DNA of 64,000 nucleotides from NCBI RefSeq assembly GCF_024349785.1, contig NZ_AP018821.1:62001-126000 (forward strand). The letters are read 5' to 3'. The notes beneath the pieces were generated by a model that worked only from the letters and a program-made list of their open reading frames with translations, did not search any database and was not told where the DNA came from. A program made the translations under genes and the position numbers. Below are positions 16,866-24,795 of this stretch, in pieces. Every line of letters begins with the position of its first letter. Within the stretch, counting starts at the first letter, position 1. The DNA is from Sphingomonas bisphenolicum. Its GTDB lineage: Bacteria > Pseudomonadota > Alphaproteobacteria > Sphingomonadales > Sphingomonadaceae.

Positions 16866-17801
16866 ATGTCCAAGCCTGCACGAACCGGCCGGGATGCCGC
16901 GGCCGAAATCAGCGCCATCATCATCGATCGCCTTGAAAAGGGCGTACCGCCCTGGACCCGGCCCTGGCGCACGAGTGGCAGCGGCGGCCGGCCGCTCCGG
17001 CACTGCGGCACGCCCTATACGGGGATCAACAATCTCCTGCTTTGGGCGCTCGGCGACATGCACGGCTACCGGTCGCGCTACTGGATGACCTATCGGCAGG
17101 CGAGCGAGCTCGGCGCGCAGGTCCGCCGCGGCGAGCAGGGCGCCCTGTCGGTCTATTATTCCTCGTTCAAGAAGACCGAGACGGACGCCGCGAGCGGTGA
17201 GGCCGTGGAACGCAGCATCCGCTTCCTGCGCCATTACATCGTCTTCAACGCCGACCAGATCGATGGCCTGCCCGGCTATTATTACCCGCCCGAGGTGCCG
17301 GCCACGCCGCTGACCCCCTCTTTGCGGCAAGCGGCGATCGACAGCTTCTTCGCGGCGATCCCCGCCGATGTCCGTCATGGCGGCAACGGCGCCTTCTACT
17401 CGCCGACGTTCGACTATATCCAGATGCCCAAGCGCTCGAGCTTTATCTCGATGGACCATTATGCGAGCGTTAGGGTCCATGAAACGGGGCATTGGACCGG
17501 CCATGGCGACCGGCTCGCGCGCACCTTCGGCAAACGCTTCGGCGACAAAGCCTACGCATTCGAGGAACTTGTCGCCGAGATCACCGCCGGGCTGGTCTGC
17601 GCCGAGCTTGGCCTCCCCAACGAGTTGCACGACAGCCACGCGAGCTATGTCGGCCACTGGCTCGGCATCCTCAAGGCCGACAAGACCGCCATCATCCACG
17701 CTGCGTCCAAGGCCGAACAGGCCTTCGCCTATCTGACGGCGTTCGGCGAGGCCGGGCAAGCGGGCAGCGCCGCGCCGCCCGCACTTGCCGCGGCTGCATG
17801 A
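16866..17801 (+). CDS. ardC: ArdC-family antirestriction protein
   Basis: The 311-residue protein has the N-terminal ssDNA-binding ArdC domain (PPWTRPWR, GTPYTGINNLLLW) and a C-terminal zincin-like metallopeptidase domain with HETGHWTGHGDRL, where HExxH is replaced by HETGH, and downstream Glu residues (FEELVAEI). ArdC of IncW plasmid pSa binds single-stranded DNA and protects incoming plasmid DNA from type I restriction. The ATG at 16866 has GAGGAG upstream. It follows the ParB-like gene in the same direction and precedes a run of small plasmid-type genes. Homologues are common in the leading regions of conjugative elements. The length is typical. Confidence 0.9.
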   Translation: MSKPARTGRDAAAEISAIIIDRLEKGVPPWTRPWRTSGSGGRPLRHCGTPYTGINNLLLWALGDMHGYRSRYWMTYRQASELGAQVRRGEQGALSVYYSSFKKTETDAASGEAVERSIRFLRHYIVFNADQIDGLPGYYYPPEVPATPLTPSLRQAAIDSFFAAIPADVRHGGNGAFYSPTFDYIQMPKRSSFISMDHYASVRVHETGHWTGHGDRLARTFGKRFGDKAYAFEELVAEITAGLVCAELGLPNELHDSHASYVGHWLGILKADKTAIIHAASKAEQAFAYLTAFGEAGQAGSAAPPALAAAA

Positions 17802-17811
17802 GGTGGCCGCC

Positions 17812-18129
17812 ATGACCCTTGAAACCAAGATCCTGGCCTGCCTGTCGACGGCCCATCTCTCAGCCGAGGTCGCGGCGGAACTCGACGCCATCCTCGCCTA
17901 TCCGCCGCCGCTCGCGGCCCGCCTCAACCCTGCGCTGTGGCAGGCGCATATCCTCATGGACCGCTGGCTGGATTATGGCTGGTTCATCTGGGTCGCGTCG
18001 CCAGCCCGCGCGCATATGCCCGGCTCGCTCAAGGCCTGCCTCGACCTCGCCGAAGCGTCCGGCGCCGCCTGGCTGCAGTTCGACCGCGACTGCGCGCCAA
18101 TCGCCGAACTTCCGGTCTACGACTGGTAA
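17812..18129 (+). CDS. DUF5983-like small plasmid protein
   Basis: The 105-residue product has the features I associate with DUF5983: an N-terminal STAHLS segment, a central YGWFIWV strand, and a C-terminal FDRDCAPIAELPVYDW. Function is unknown. ATG 17812 follows the ardC stop by ten bases, so the two genes probably share a transcript. The family name is from memory of the motif pattern and should be treated as likely rather than certain. Confidence 0.65.
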   Translation: MTLETKILACLSTAHLSAEVAAELDAILAYPPPLAARLNPALWQAHILMDRWLDYGWFIWVASPARAHMPGSLKACLDLAEASGAAWLQFDRDCAPIAELPVYDW

Positions 18130-18155
18130 TCCCCTCTCATCCAAGGAGAACCCTC

Positions 18156-18767
18156 ATGGGTTGGCTCACCATGTCCCGCCATTCGATGGGCGGGCACGCG
18201 ACTGCGAAAGCCTATCTCGACGACCAGTTCACCTATGAGCGCGACCATCCCGAGGGCGGCACGCGCGGCCTCAAGGTGCTCGCCTCGTCCTGCCCTGCAA
18301 ACCGCGTCTATTATGCGGCCGCTCAGGTGACGCGCGACGGCATCGGCGGCGAGGTCTTCGCCATCGTCTGCCTCGTCCTGTGGAACCCACGCAGCGCGAG
18401 CGGCGAGCATTTTGGCTACAAGGACATGACGGAAAATATGGGCCCCTGCGAGGCTGCCTGTCCCGCCGCGATCCTCGATCTTCTGACACCGACCACGAAC
18501 GAGCATGCGCTCGACTGGCGGCATCGCTGCCGCGAGGCGCTCGCCCGCCGTTCCCGAAAGATCGAGACCGGCGCGCGCATCAAGCTGCCCGCGCCGGTCC
18601 GGTTCTCCGACGGGCATGTCGGCGAAGAATTCATCGTCGACCGGATCGGCCGCCGCGTCATCCTGCGCGATCCCGAGACGCGCATGCCCTACCGGATCAG
18701 CCGCTTCATGGACCAGGCCTGGACGATCGTCCCGGAGACCAAGGTCCACAAGACCCTCTTCGCCTGA
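18156..18767 (+). CDS. DUF6927-like plasmid protein
   Basis: The 203-residue protein begins MGWLTMSRHSMGGHATAKAY and contains the conserved stretch AIVCLVLWNPR, GYKDMTENMGPCEAACP and ILDLLTP. This is the pattern I recall for DUF6927, a family of unknown function on proteobacterial plasmids and ICEs. No catalytic motif is apparent; the conserved Cys pair in GPCEAACP could bind metal. ATG 18156 has AAGGAG 10 bases upstream and lies 26 bases after the preceding stop, so it is probably part of the ardC-led operon. Confidence 0.65.
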   Translation: MGWLTMSRHSMGGHATAKAYLDDQFTYERDHPEGGTRGLKVLASSCPANRVYYAAAQVTRDGIGGEVFAIVCLVLWNPRSASGEHFGYKDMTENMGPCEAACPAAILDLLTPTTNEHALDWRHRCREALARRSRKIETGARIKLPAPVRFSDGHVGEEFIVDRIGRRVILRDPETRMPYRISRFMDQAWTIVPETKVHKTLFA

Positions 18768-18811
18768 GCGCTCTTGCCTCCCGTCCCTCCTGCGAAGACA
18801 AGGATCTGACC

Positions 18812-19012
18812 ATGTTACCTTTTTCCTTTCCCCGGTCCGCCAAGCGCGACCTCCTGTGCAGCCGGCAGAATGCCGAACGCGTCGCTGCACGTCTGTTCGC
18901 CGCCGGCGGCGGGCCGATCAGCGTCGTGCGCACCGGCGATCTTCTCCAGCCCTACCGGGTGGCCCTGGTCCCGGCTCGCTATGAGCAGGTCGAGACGGTC
19001 ATGGTATCATGA
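18812..19012 (+). CDS. small hypothetical protein
   Basis: The 66-residue product (MLPFSFPRSAKRD..., ending VETVMVS) is not recognised. It carries no signal peptide or membrane segment. AAGGA lies upstream of the ATG. Its stop overlaps the start of the thermonuclease gene (ATGATG context at 19009-19012), indicating translational coupling with that gene. Confidence 0.6.
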   Translation: MLPFSFPRSAKRDLLCSRQNAERVAARLFAAGGGPISVVRTGDLLQPYRVALVPARYEQVETVMVS

Positions 19013-19524
19013 TGGGTGGCAAGGTCATGCTCGCGAGCGTCTTTGCAGCCCTGCTTATGGGCTCCAGCCTGTCGGACGCCCAGAGCTTCCATGCGCGCGG
19101 CCGCGCGCTCGACGGCGATACGCTCGCCGTCGATATCCGCCTGCTCGGGATCGATGCCTTCGAGACAAGGCAGATGTGCGAGCGCTGGAATGGCTGCTGG
19201 TCGTGCGGCAAGGCCGCGCAGGATCTCGCAGCGCGGGCTCTGCGCGATGCCGAGGCGGTCATCACGCTGACGCCCTCATCAACCTATGGCCGCCCCGTCG
19301 CCACCGTGACCGTTCGCGGCGCTGACCTCGGCGAGACGCTGCTCCGCGCCGGGCTTGCGATCCCGCAAGCGCAGTATCTTCGCCGCGATCCCGCCCGCCG
19401 CGCGCGCTATGAGGCGGCCTTCGCCGACGCCCAGGGCCGCAGGGCAGGGGCCTTTGCCGGCACCTGGCTGCCCCCCGCCCGATGGCGCAAGGGCGAACGC
19501 CTCACCTGCGAGCGCCGACAATAG
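19009..19524 (+). CDS. secreted thermonuclease (SNase-like) family protein
   Basis: The 171-residue protein has a signal peptide (about residues 1-24, cleavage near SDA-QS) and a staphylococcal-nuclease OB fold. The active-site positions are present: DGDT, the Arg and Asp of RLLGIDAFE, and the Arg of TYGRP. An extra Cys pair (CERWNGCWSCG) is typical of plasmid-encoded versions. It would hydrolyse nucleic acids in the periplasm or outside the cell. Plasmid-borne SNase homologues such as ParB of RK2 and Nuc are common in conjugative elements, but the role is unclear. It is coupled to the small gene upstream; the DpdA-like gene follows. Confidence 0.88.
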   Translation: MMGGKVMLASVFAALLMGSSLSDAQSFHARGRALDGDTLAVDIRLLGIDAFETRQMCERWNGCWSCGKAAQDLAARALRDAEAVITLTPSSTYGRPVATVTVRGADLGETLLRAGLAIPQAQYLRRDPARRARYEAAFADAQGRRAGAFAGTWLPPARWRKGERLTCERRQ

Positions 19525-19641
19525 TCCCTTTTCCGCAAGGCCTGGGCGTTTGAAACGCGTGGCCCACCCCGTACGGCACCAGGTCGAACCCGGTGCCGTC
19601 GATGGGCTTTGCCGATGAGGTGGTTTCCAAGGACCTGTCGC

Positions 19642-20670
19642 ATGGTTACGTCCTCGTCCCAATCGCGCGCGATCACGCTGATGGTCGGGCTGCCGCATCT
19701 TCGCTCCGGCCCGCTGCTCGCCCGCGCGCGCAGCCTTGCCCTGCCGGTCCTCGTCTCCGCCAATGCCTTCTCCCGTTGGGTGGACGCAAGGCAGGGGCGT
19801 GAATGGGCCGGCTGGAAACTCCAGGACCTGGAGAATGCGGCCGGTCTCCACAGTCTTTGCCTGGACAGCGCCGGGTTCAGCGCCATGGCCCACTATGGCG
19901 GCTATCCCTGGACCATCGACGCCTATGTCGCGCTCGCGTCCGCCTTTCCCTTTCGCTGGTGGGCGAGCCTCGACTATTGCGTGGAGCAGGAGGTTGCCCG
20001 CGACCGCGAGGAGGTCCTCGACCGGATCGCGCGCACCGTCCGGGCCAATATCGAATGTCATGCGCGCGCTGTCGATCGGAATATCGCCAGCACATTCCTG
20101 CCGGTCATCCAGGGCCGCCTGCCGCAAGATTACGAACGCTGCGCCACTGCGCTCGCGGGGCTTGTCGAGCGCCATCCCCTCATCGGTGTCGGATCGATGT
20201 GCCGACGACCCATCCATGGCGACGCCGGTCTTATTGCGGTGGTCGATCATCTCGATCGCGTCCTGCCGCCAGCGGTGCGGTTGCATCTCTTCGGCGTCAA
20301 GGGCGCGGCCATTCCCTTCCTCAAACCCTTCGCGCGCCGCGTCGCCTCGATCGACAGTCAGGCCTATGGCATCGCAGCGCGTAGCAAGGCGCGGGTGCAT
20401 GGTTGTCGAAAGTCGGATGACCTCGTCGCCGACGAGATGGAGCGGTGGGTCGAGCAGCAGCGGGCGCGGCTACGCCAGCCTGCCCGCGCCCTGCCGATCG
20501 CGGCGCCAGCCATAGCGCCGCCGCTGCGGTTCGATCCCTGGGAAGAGGCGATCGCTAAGGCGCGGGAGGATCTGCGGGCGCTCATCGAAAGCGGCGACCT
20601 CGATCATGATGCGCTTGTGACCGGATGGGTCGAGCAATGGGCCGCAGACCAGCTGCACGCCGAGCCTTGA
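19642..20670 (+). CDS. DpdA-like / tRNA-guanine transglycosylase-type protein, possibly a DNA base-exchange enzyme
   Basis: The 342-residue protein looks like a TGT-type TIM barrel. It has an early Asp in CLDSAGFSA (Asp75; compare DSGGF of TGT), a strand and turn FLPVIQG (from Pro154), GVGSMCRRP, then LHLFGVKG, and a late Asp in ASIDSQAYG (Asp238). TGT exchanges guanine for a 7-deazaguanine in tRNA; the DpdA branch does this in DNA, in the bacterial dpd system and in some phages. The pattern fits the DpdA-type (DUF7221-like) branch better than canonical TGT, and no Cys-rich zinc site is seen. No preQ0 biosynthesis genes are in the window. ATG 19642 has AAGGA upstream. The assignment rests on motif order only. 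Confidence 0.55.
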   Translation: MVTSSSQSRAITLMVGLPHLRSGPLLARARSLALPVLVSANAFSRWVDARQGREWAGWKLQDLENAAGLHSLCLDSAGFSAMAHYGGYPWTIDAYVALASAFPFRWWASLDYCVEQEVARDREEVLDRIARTVRANIECHARAVDRNIASTFLPVIQGRLPQDYERCATALAGLVERHPLIGVGSMCRRPIHGDAGLIAVVDHLDRVLPPAVRLHLFGVKGAAIPFLKPFARRVASIDSQAYGIAARSKARVHGCRKSDDLVADEMERWVEQQRARLRQPARALPIAAPAIAPPLRFDPWEEAIAKAREDLRALIESGDLDHDALVTGWVEQWAADQLHAEP

Positions 20671-20715
20671 TGCCGATCACCAAGCACGGCGCCGGACGCG
20701 GCGCAGCCCTGCAGC

Positions 20716-21204
20716 TCAGGATTTGACGACTGGCTCCGCCCACCAGGACGCACCTTGGGCGAAATCGGCACGGCTCTCGACGAGGGGGCCGTCGGGCTCC
20801 GCCGCGACATAGGGGTTAGTCAGCGGCAGGATCGTTCGCTTTTCACGGTGGATCTGGCCCGCGATCCGGCCGCGCCGCTCGAGCAGATCCTCCAACCAGG
20901 CGAGGTCGTCGAGCATCTCGACCACGCCGCGACCCGCCAGGCAGAAATAGATCGTCCGCTGAAAATCGTCGGCCTGCGGGTTGGACAGCAGGCTTGCGAG
21001 CTTCCGTTTGCCTTGCGCCAGCCCCTCGTGGATCCACTGGGCCGCCTCGCGGATCTCGCGCACGGCATAATAGGCATCAAGCGCATCCATGCCGATGGCC
21101 GCATTGGCGATCATCCGGCGCGTCGGCCGATTGTCGGGATCGAGCGCGGCATCCCGCAGCGTGATGTCGAGATCAAACCGGTCGAGAAAAATGGACATGC
21201 TCAT
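20716..21204 (-). CDS. hypothetical protein
   Basis: The 162-residue product is not recognised. It is largely helical and charged in the middle (REIREAAQWIHEGLAQGKRK) with no signal peptide or membrane segment. The ATG at 21202-21204 has GGGAG at a proper distance on the minus strand; longer starts lack this. It converges with the DpdA-like gene (45-base gap) and lies downstream of another minus-strand unknown at 21278-21973. Confidence 0.65.
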   Translation of the reverse strand: MSMSIFLDRFDLDITLRDAALDPDNRPTRRMIANAAIGMDALDAYYAVREIREAAQWIHEGLAQGKRKLASLLSNPQADDFQRTIYFCLAGRGVVEMLDDLAWLEDLLERRGRIAGQIHREKRTILPLTNPYVAAEPDGPLVESRADFAQGASWWAEPVVKS

Positions 21205-21277
21205 GGCGGAAACTCCCTTCGCGTGGGAACGTACCGTGAACATCTGGCATGGTCAACATGGTCGGCATCGACCTGGG

Positions 21278-21973
21278 TCAGGCCTTGTCGGCCGCATGGG
21301 CGAGTTCGCGATGGACGGCCCTGGCGAGATTGAGGTCATAGCTGAGCGCGCTGCTGACCGGGAGGCTACGCACGCCCAGGGCCTGGAGCGTATAGTTGAG
21401 GTCGGGCGTCACCGCCGCGCCGGCCGCTTCGATCGGCAGGTCCCAGGGCCGAAGCGGCGAGACCGGCCACCGCACGCCCTCGGCCTCGCGCATCAGCGTA
21501 TCGCCATGCAGGCAGAAGGCGGACGGATCGCAGCGATAGTCCATGTCGATCCGGGCCGCGATCGTGCTGTCGCCCGCGTCGCGCGCGACGAAGGCCCGGT
21601 GACGCCCCTCCATGACCTGATACAGAGCGGGAAGCCCTGACACTGTCAGGCGTCGTACCTTCACGGGCAAGCTGTCCCGCGCGTCCCGGCGGTCGCGCAC
21701 GGCTCCGACCAGCCGGTCGAACCGGACCGGCTGGGCTAGCACGTAGCGCAGTTCGATTGCGGCCGCCTCGGGCGGCGCGACACTGCCACGGGAAAAGGCG
21801 GTGGCGCAGACGGCCCGCGCGAAAAGATCGACCTGAAACGGTCCTATGACGCTGAAGATGCCGGTCGCATCCGGTCCCGCCATCTCGTTCGCGCGCTCAC
21901 CAAGCTCAGGATGTCCCGGGATGCGCAGGTCCGACACGCCGCCACGCAGGCATTCCATCATGTCGATGCCCAT
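21278..21973 (-). CDS. hypothetical protein with ParB-like EGRHRAF motif
   Basis: The 231-residue protein is unassigned. The segment VSGLPALYQVMEGRHRAFVAR resembles the phosphate-binding box of ParB/sulfiredoxin-fold nuclease domains, but the rest of that fold is not evident, so this is a hint only. The ATG at 21971-21973 has GAGAGGA upstream on the minus strand. It is divergent from the gene at 22168, and the ~200-base gap between them carries the hairpin/purine leader on the plus side. Confidence 0.6.
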   Translation of the reverse strand: MGIDMMECLRGGVSDLRIPGHPELGERANEMAGPDATGIFSVIGPFQVDLFARAVCATAFSRGSVAPPEAAAIELRYVLAQPVRFDRLVGAVRDRRDARDSLPVKVRRLTVSGLPALYQVMEGRHRAFVARDAGDSTIAARIDMDYRCDPSAFCLHGDTLMREAEGVRWPVSPLRPWDLPIEAAGAAVTPDLNYTLQALGVRSLPVSSALSYDLNLARAVHRELAHAADKA

Positions 21974-22085
21974 CGCCTGAGTCCTCTCCATTTCGGAGGA
22001 ATTTTATACCTTGCCGAGGCCTCTGACTATCCGGCGGTTCTTTCCCCTGGCCGCACCGGAAAGGTCCGCAATCTGCAAGGACCGC

Positions 22086-22118
22086 CCGGCGCCAGGCGCC
22101 GGAAAAAGGGGAGGGGGG
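22086..22118 (+). promoter_or_regulatory. hairpin plus purine-tract leader of the gene at 22168
   Basis: CCGGCG (22086-22091) pairs with CGCCGG (22097-22102) around a CCAGG loop, and GGAAAAAGGGGAGGGGGG (22101-22118) follows at once. The ATG is 50 bases further. It is nearly the same tract as upstream of the Sno-like gene (7434-7450). Confidence 0.45.
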
Positions 22119-22167
22119 CCGGGAGGACGAGCGACGTGGATCGCTTGGCCCCTCGGAGACTTTCCCC

Positions 22168-22812
22168 ATGAGCTACGATGTTGCGTTTCGCCACCAGCAG
22201 GCCCTCGACCCTAGCGCGCTCTGCACCGTCACCACCACATTGCACGCGATCGGCGCCGCGATCACCGACTGCCGCAACGCTGGCAAGGACGCTGAGATCG
22301 ACCCCGCGGTCATCCTCCTTATCCGTCACCTGTCGCAGGTGTGCGAAGCCCGGCCGCCCAGCACTCTCCTGCGCCGCGAATGCCTGGACGCGATCGCTGA
22401 AATCCGGCGGCATCCTGTGCTCAAGACGCTCGCCTATCGCGGCGTCGCCTATGACGAGCCCGCCAAGCGCCTCTTCCACAGCGAGGGACGGATCGCGATG
22501 CGGCGGCTCGCCGAAGCGCTGGATCTGGCCGAGGGCAGTTTCGATGTCCGCTCCAACAAGGGCGGCGTTGCCGTCTCCGGCGAAATCACGCTCCACGGCG
22601 AGGACATCTGGGTCCAGCTCAGCCTGGGCCTCATGGGACCGGACCGCGAGATCCTCTACCGGCGCGTCCACGGCCGAAGCGACCATATCGGCGAGCGCAA
22701 CCATTATGCCTCGATCCGCGACCTCATGGCGCCCGATCGCTTCGCCCGGAAGATCCGCCGGGATCTCAATCTGGCACCCGCCACCCCATCGGACGGCCGG
22801 CTGTTCGCCTGA
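22168..22812 (+). CDS. hypothetical protein
   Basis: The 214-residue protein is not recognised. It has an N-terminal helical half and a C-terminal half rich in strands (GGVAVSGEITLHGEDIWVQLSL) ending in a basic stretch (RKIRRDLNL). No signal peptide or membrane segment is seen. GGAGAC lies upstream of ATG 22168. It belongs to the set of plus-strand genes that share the hairpin/purine leader, which places it with the Sno-like and ArdB genes by regulation rather than by family. Confidence 0.65.
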   Translation: MSYDVAFRHQQALDPSALCTVTTTLHAIGAAITDCRNAGKDAEIDPAVILLIRHLSQVCEARPPSTLLRRECLDAIAEIRRHPVLKTLAYRGVAYDEPAKRLFHSEGRIAMRRLAEALDLAEGSFDVRSNKGGVAVSGEITLHGEDIWVQLSLGLMGPDREILYRRVHGRSDHIGERNHYASIRDLMAPDRFARKIRRDLNLAPATPSDGRLFA

Positions 22813-22814
22813 CC

Positions 22815-22976
22815 TCAGGCCGGCGGCGGGGCGACATGGCCCAGCCACCGGGCGAGCAAATGCGCCATCGTGGCGCGATAGTCAGAGGGACTGTCGGGTT
22901 CGGCCGTCGCTTTCCATCCGCATTGGCACTGCACGGTGCGCACCGCGTCATGGGGCGGCGCTGCGTAGACGATCAT
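22815..22976 (-). CDS. small protein with a CxC pair (53 residues)
   Basis: A compact minus-strand frame from ATG at 22974-22976 to TGA at 22815-22817 encodes MIVYAAPPHDAVRTVQCQCG followed by WKATAE, a DYRATMAHLLARWL helix and a short proline tail. It reads as a real small protein: the CQCGW motif looks like half of a zinc ribbon and the rest like an amphipathic helix. CAGGGC lies upstream as a weak ribosome-binding site. It converges with the gene ending at 22812. It could still be a chance frame. Confidence 0.4.
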   Translation of the reverse strand: MIVYAAPPHDAVRTVQCQCGWKATAEPDSPSDYRATMAHLLARWLGHVAPPPA

Positions 22977-23098
22977 ATGCGCCCTGAGCGGCATCTTTCG
23001 TTTCCCCCCGCGGCGCGATGCTGCGCGCGCGCGGGGCGGCTGTCCACATTTTTGTCAGTAGTGCCCGCCTACGGGCAGACTCCCTGAAAGGACACCTC

Positions 23099-24142
23099 AT
23101 GCACCGCGTGCCTAATGACGCGGCACATTGCCGCGTGCCCGACAGGATCGAGCTCGATCCGCAGGCACCCATCATCCTCGCCTACGGCGTCGGAGTCGAT
23201 TCCACCGCGCTCCTTATCGAGCTGCATGCGCGCGGCGAAACGCCCGATCTCGTCCTCACCGCCGACCCTGGGGCCGAAAAGCCCGATACGTATGAATATC
23301 AGTCGATGATGGCCGCCTGGATGGCGGCCCGGGGCATTCCCTATGAAGTCGTCGCTTACCGGCCCAAGCGCTTCAAGCACTATCCGCCTTATGCGACGAT
23401 CCTCACCAACCTGCTGGCGAACGCGACGCTGCCGAGCATTAGCCTGGGCCGTCACAGCTGCTCGCTCAAATGGAAGGTCGCGCCCCAGGACGCCTTCCTC
23501 AAGCAATGGCCGCCGGCCAAGGCCGCCTGGGCGGCGGGCGGGAAGGTCGTGCGCCTGATCGGCTACGATGCCTCGCCCGCCGACGCGCGCCGCTACCGCC
23601 ATGCCGCCGGGATCGACGACCCGCTGTTCGAGTGCCGCTATCCGCTTCGCGACTGGGGCTGGACGCGCGCACGCTGCGAGGCCCGGATCACGCAAGCTGG
23701 CCTGCCGGTCCCGCCCAAATCGTCCTGTTTCTTCTGCGGCGCCATCAAGCCCGACGAGGTCCGCGCCTTGCCGCCCTGGTGCCTGCGGCTCATCGTGCTC
23801 ATCGAGGCACGCGCCGCCCCGCGTCTCCACACGGTCGAGGGGCTCTGGCGGCGCTCGACCCGGACGCGACCGGGGCGGATCACCGACTTTATCCGCGCCG
23901 AGCGGCTGCTGCCCCAGGCCGAGATCGGCGAGATCCTGCGGACCGCTCCCACCGAGCTGCTGCGCTTCCAGGACGCGGCCGCGCTCGTGCCGTCAGCGAA
24001 CGGCCGACCATGGAGCAATGGCTCGCCGACTTTACTGCAGGGCAGGCCGCAAGCCGTCTCTAGGCAGCCGCGCGGCGCTGCGCCATCGCGCGACATGTGC
24101 ACCGCGCGCCCACAGCATACCCACCGGTTATGCCGCCTTTGA
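23099..24142 (+). CDS. PP-loop (PAPS-reductase-like) ATP-pyrophosphatase family protein, probably frameshifted near its end
   Basis: The product has the PP-loop nucleotide-binding motif YGVGVDST (about residues 29-36), a second conserved region PDLVLTADPGAEKPDTY, HSCSLKWK, and a Cys pair KSSCFFCGAIKPDE. This is the PAPS-reductase/adenine nucleotide alpha-hydrolase fold, common in phage and plasmid proteins of unknown function; it adenylates or reduces an unidentified substrate. ATG at 23099 has GAAAGGA upstream, and a perfect hairpin (TGCCCG/CGGGCA, 23062-23077) lies just before. The last ~50 residues read as noise. In the neighbouring frame a natural end SERPTMEQWLADFTAGQ stops at 24063, so a one-base loss near 23985-23995 is likely. 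Confidence 0.75.
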   Translation: MHRVPNDAAHCRVPDRIELDPQAPIILAYGVGVDSTALLIELHARGETPDLVLTADPGAEKPDTYEYQSMMAAWMAARGIPYEVVAYRPKRFKHYPPYATILTNLLANATLPSISLGRHSCSLKWKVAPQDAFLKQWPPAKAAWAAGGKVVRLIGYDASPADARRYRHAAGIDDPLFECRYPLRDWGWTRARCEARITQAGLPVPPKSSCFFCGAIKPDEVRALPPWCLRLIVLIEARAAPRLHTVEGLWRRSTRTRPGRITDFIRAERLLPQAEIGEILRTAPTELLRFQDAAALVPSANGRPWSNGSPTLLQGRPQAVSRQPRGAAPSRDMCTARPQHTHRLCRL

Positions 24143-24172
24143 CCACAAGCTTATTCACTAAGGAGGTCATCC

Positions 24173-24367
24173 ATGCGCCCCATCACGCCTGCCACGCCCG
24201 AGCACGGCCAGGCCATCGCCAATGCCGTGGAGCGCCTGCGCGAAGCGCGCACGCTTTTGCGCCAAGCCGGCGCGCGCCAGGCGGCGGCCGCCGCCGGAAA
24301 GGCGATCAGCAGCGCTGAAGGCGCGGCCCGGCATGTCGCGCACCGGATCCGGCGCACGAGCACGTGA
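24173..24367 (+). CDS. small helical protein
   Basis: The 64-residue product is Ala-rich and predicted to be one or two long helices (ANAVERLREARTLLRQAGAR). The family is unknown. A near-perfect ribosome-binding site (AAGGAGG) precedes the ATG at 24173, which makes it a credible gene despite its size. It follows the PP-loop gene on the same strand. Confidence 0.6.
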   Translation: MRPITPATPEHGQAIANAVERLREARTLLRQAGARQAAAAAGKAISSAEGAARHVAHRIRRTST

Positions 24368-24480
24368 CGCCCGCGCTCTCGCGGGATGCCTTGTTGCAGT
24401 CAAGCGCCATGCGACCAATGTCTAGGGCTTTGGCGCCGTGGCCATAACCAGGCTTTCGTCATCTTGCGGTACAAGTGTGC

Positions 24481-24795
24481 ATGGATTCGCACACAACACC
24501 CGGGCTCTGGTCGCTCGACTTCGAAGCAGGACTTGCGGTCTGCGCTCAAGGTACCCTTCGTTTCGAGCGCCGCGGCGACGCCGGCGTCACCCTCGCGTTC
24601 GTGGGCGATGCGCCCCTTTCGCTCGAAGCCCAGTGTCTGCTGGCCGGCCACGCCGTCGCAGCCATCGAACGCGCCTATCGCCTGCGGCGTCTCCCGGGCG
24701 CTTCCCGACAAGAACAGCCGCCCTTTTCTCCGCGTCCTACTGCCCCGTGTCGCCGACCGCGCACCGCATCCCCAGATCGGCCAGCGCTTCCTTGA
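24481..24795 (+). CDS. hypothetical protein
   Basis: The 104-residue frame starts MDSHTTPGLWSLDFEAGLAV and contains a beta-rich middle (GTLRFERRGDAGVTLAFVGD) and a helix ending AIERAYRLRR. The last 30 residues are basic, Pro-rich and overlap the end of the convergent histidine-kinase gene by 59 bases, so the true end may be earlier if a frameshift is present. No good ribosome-binding site is seen. It is not recognised. Confidence 0.4.
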   Translation: MDSHTTPGLWSLDFEAGLAVCAQGTLRFERRGDAGVTLAFVGDAPLSLEAQCLLAGHAVAAIERAYRLRRLPGASRQEQPPFSPRPTAPCRRPRTASPDRPALP

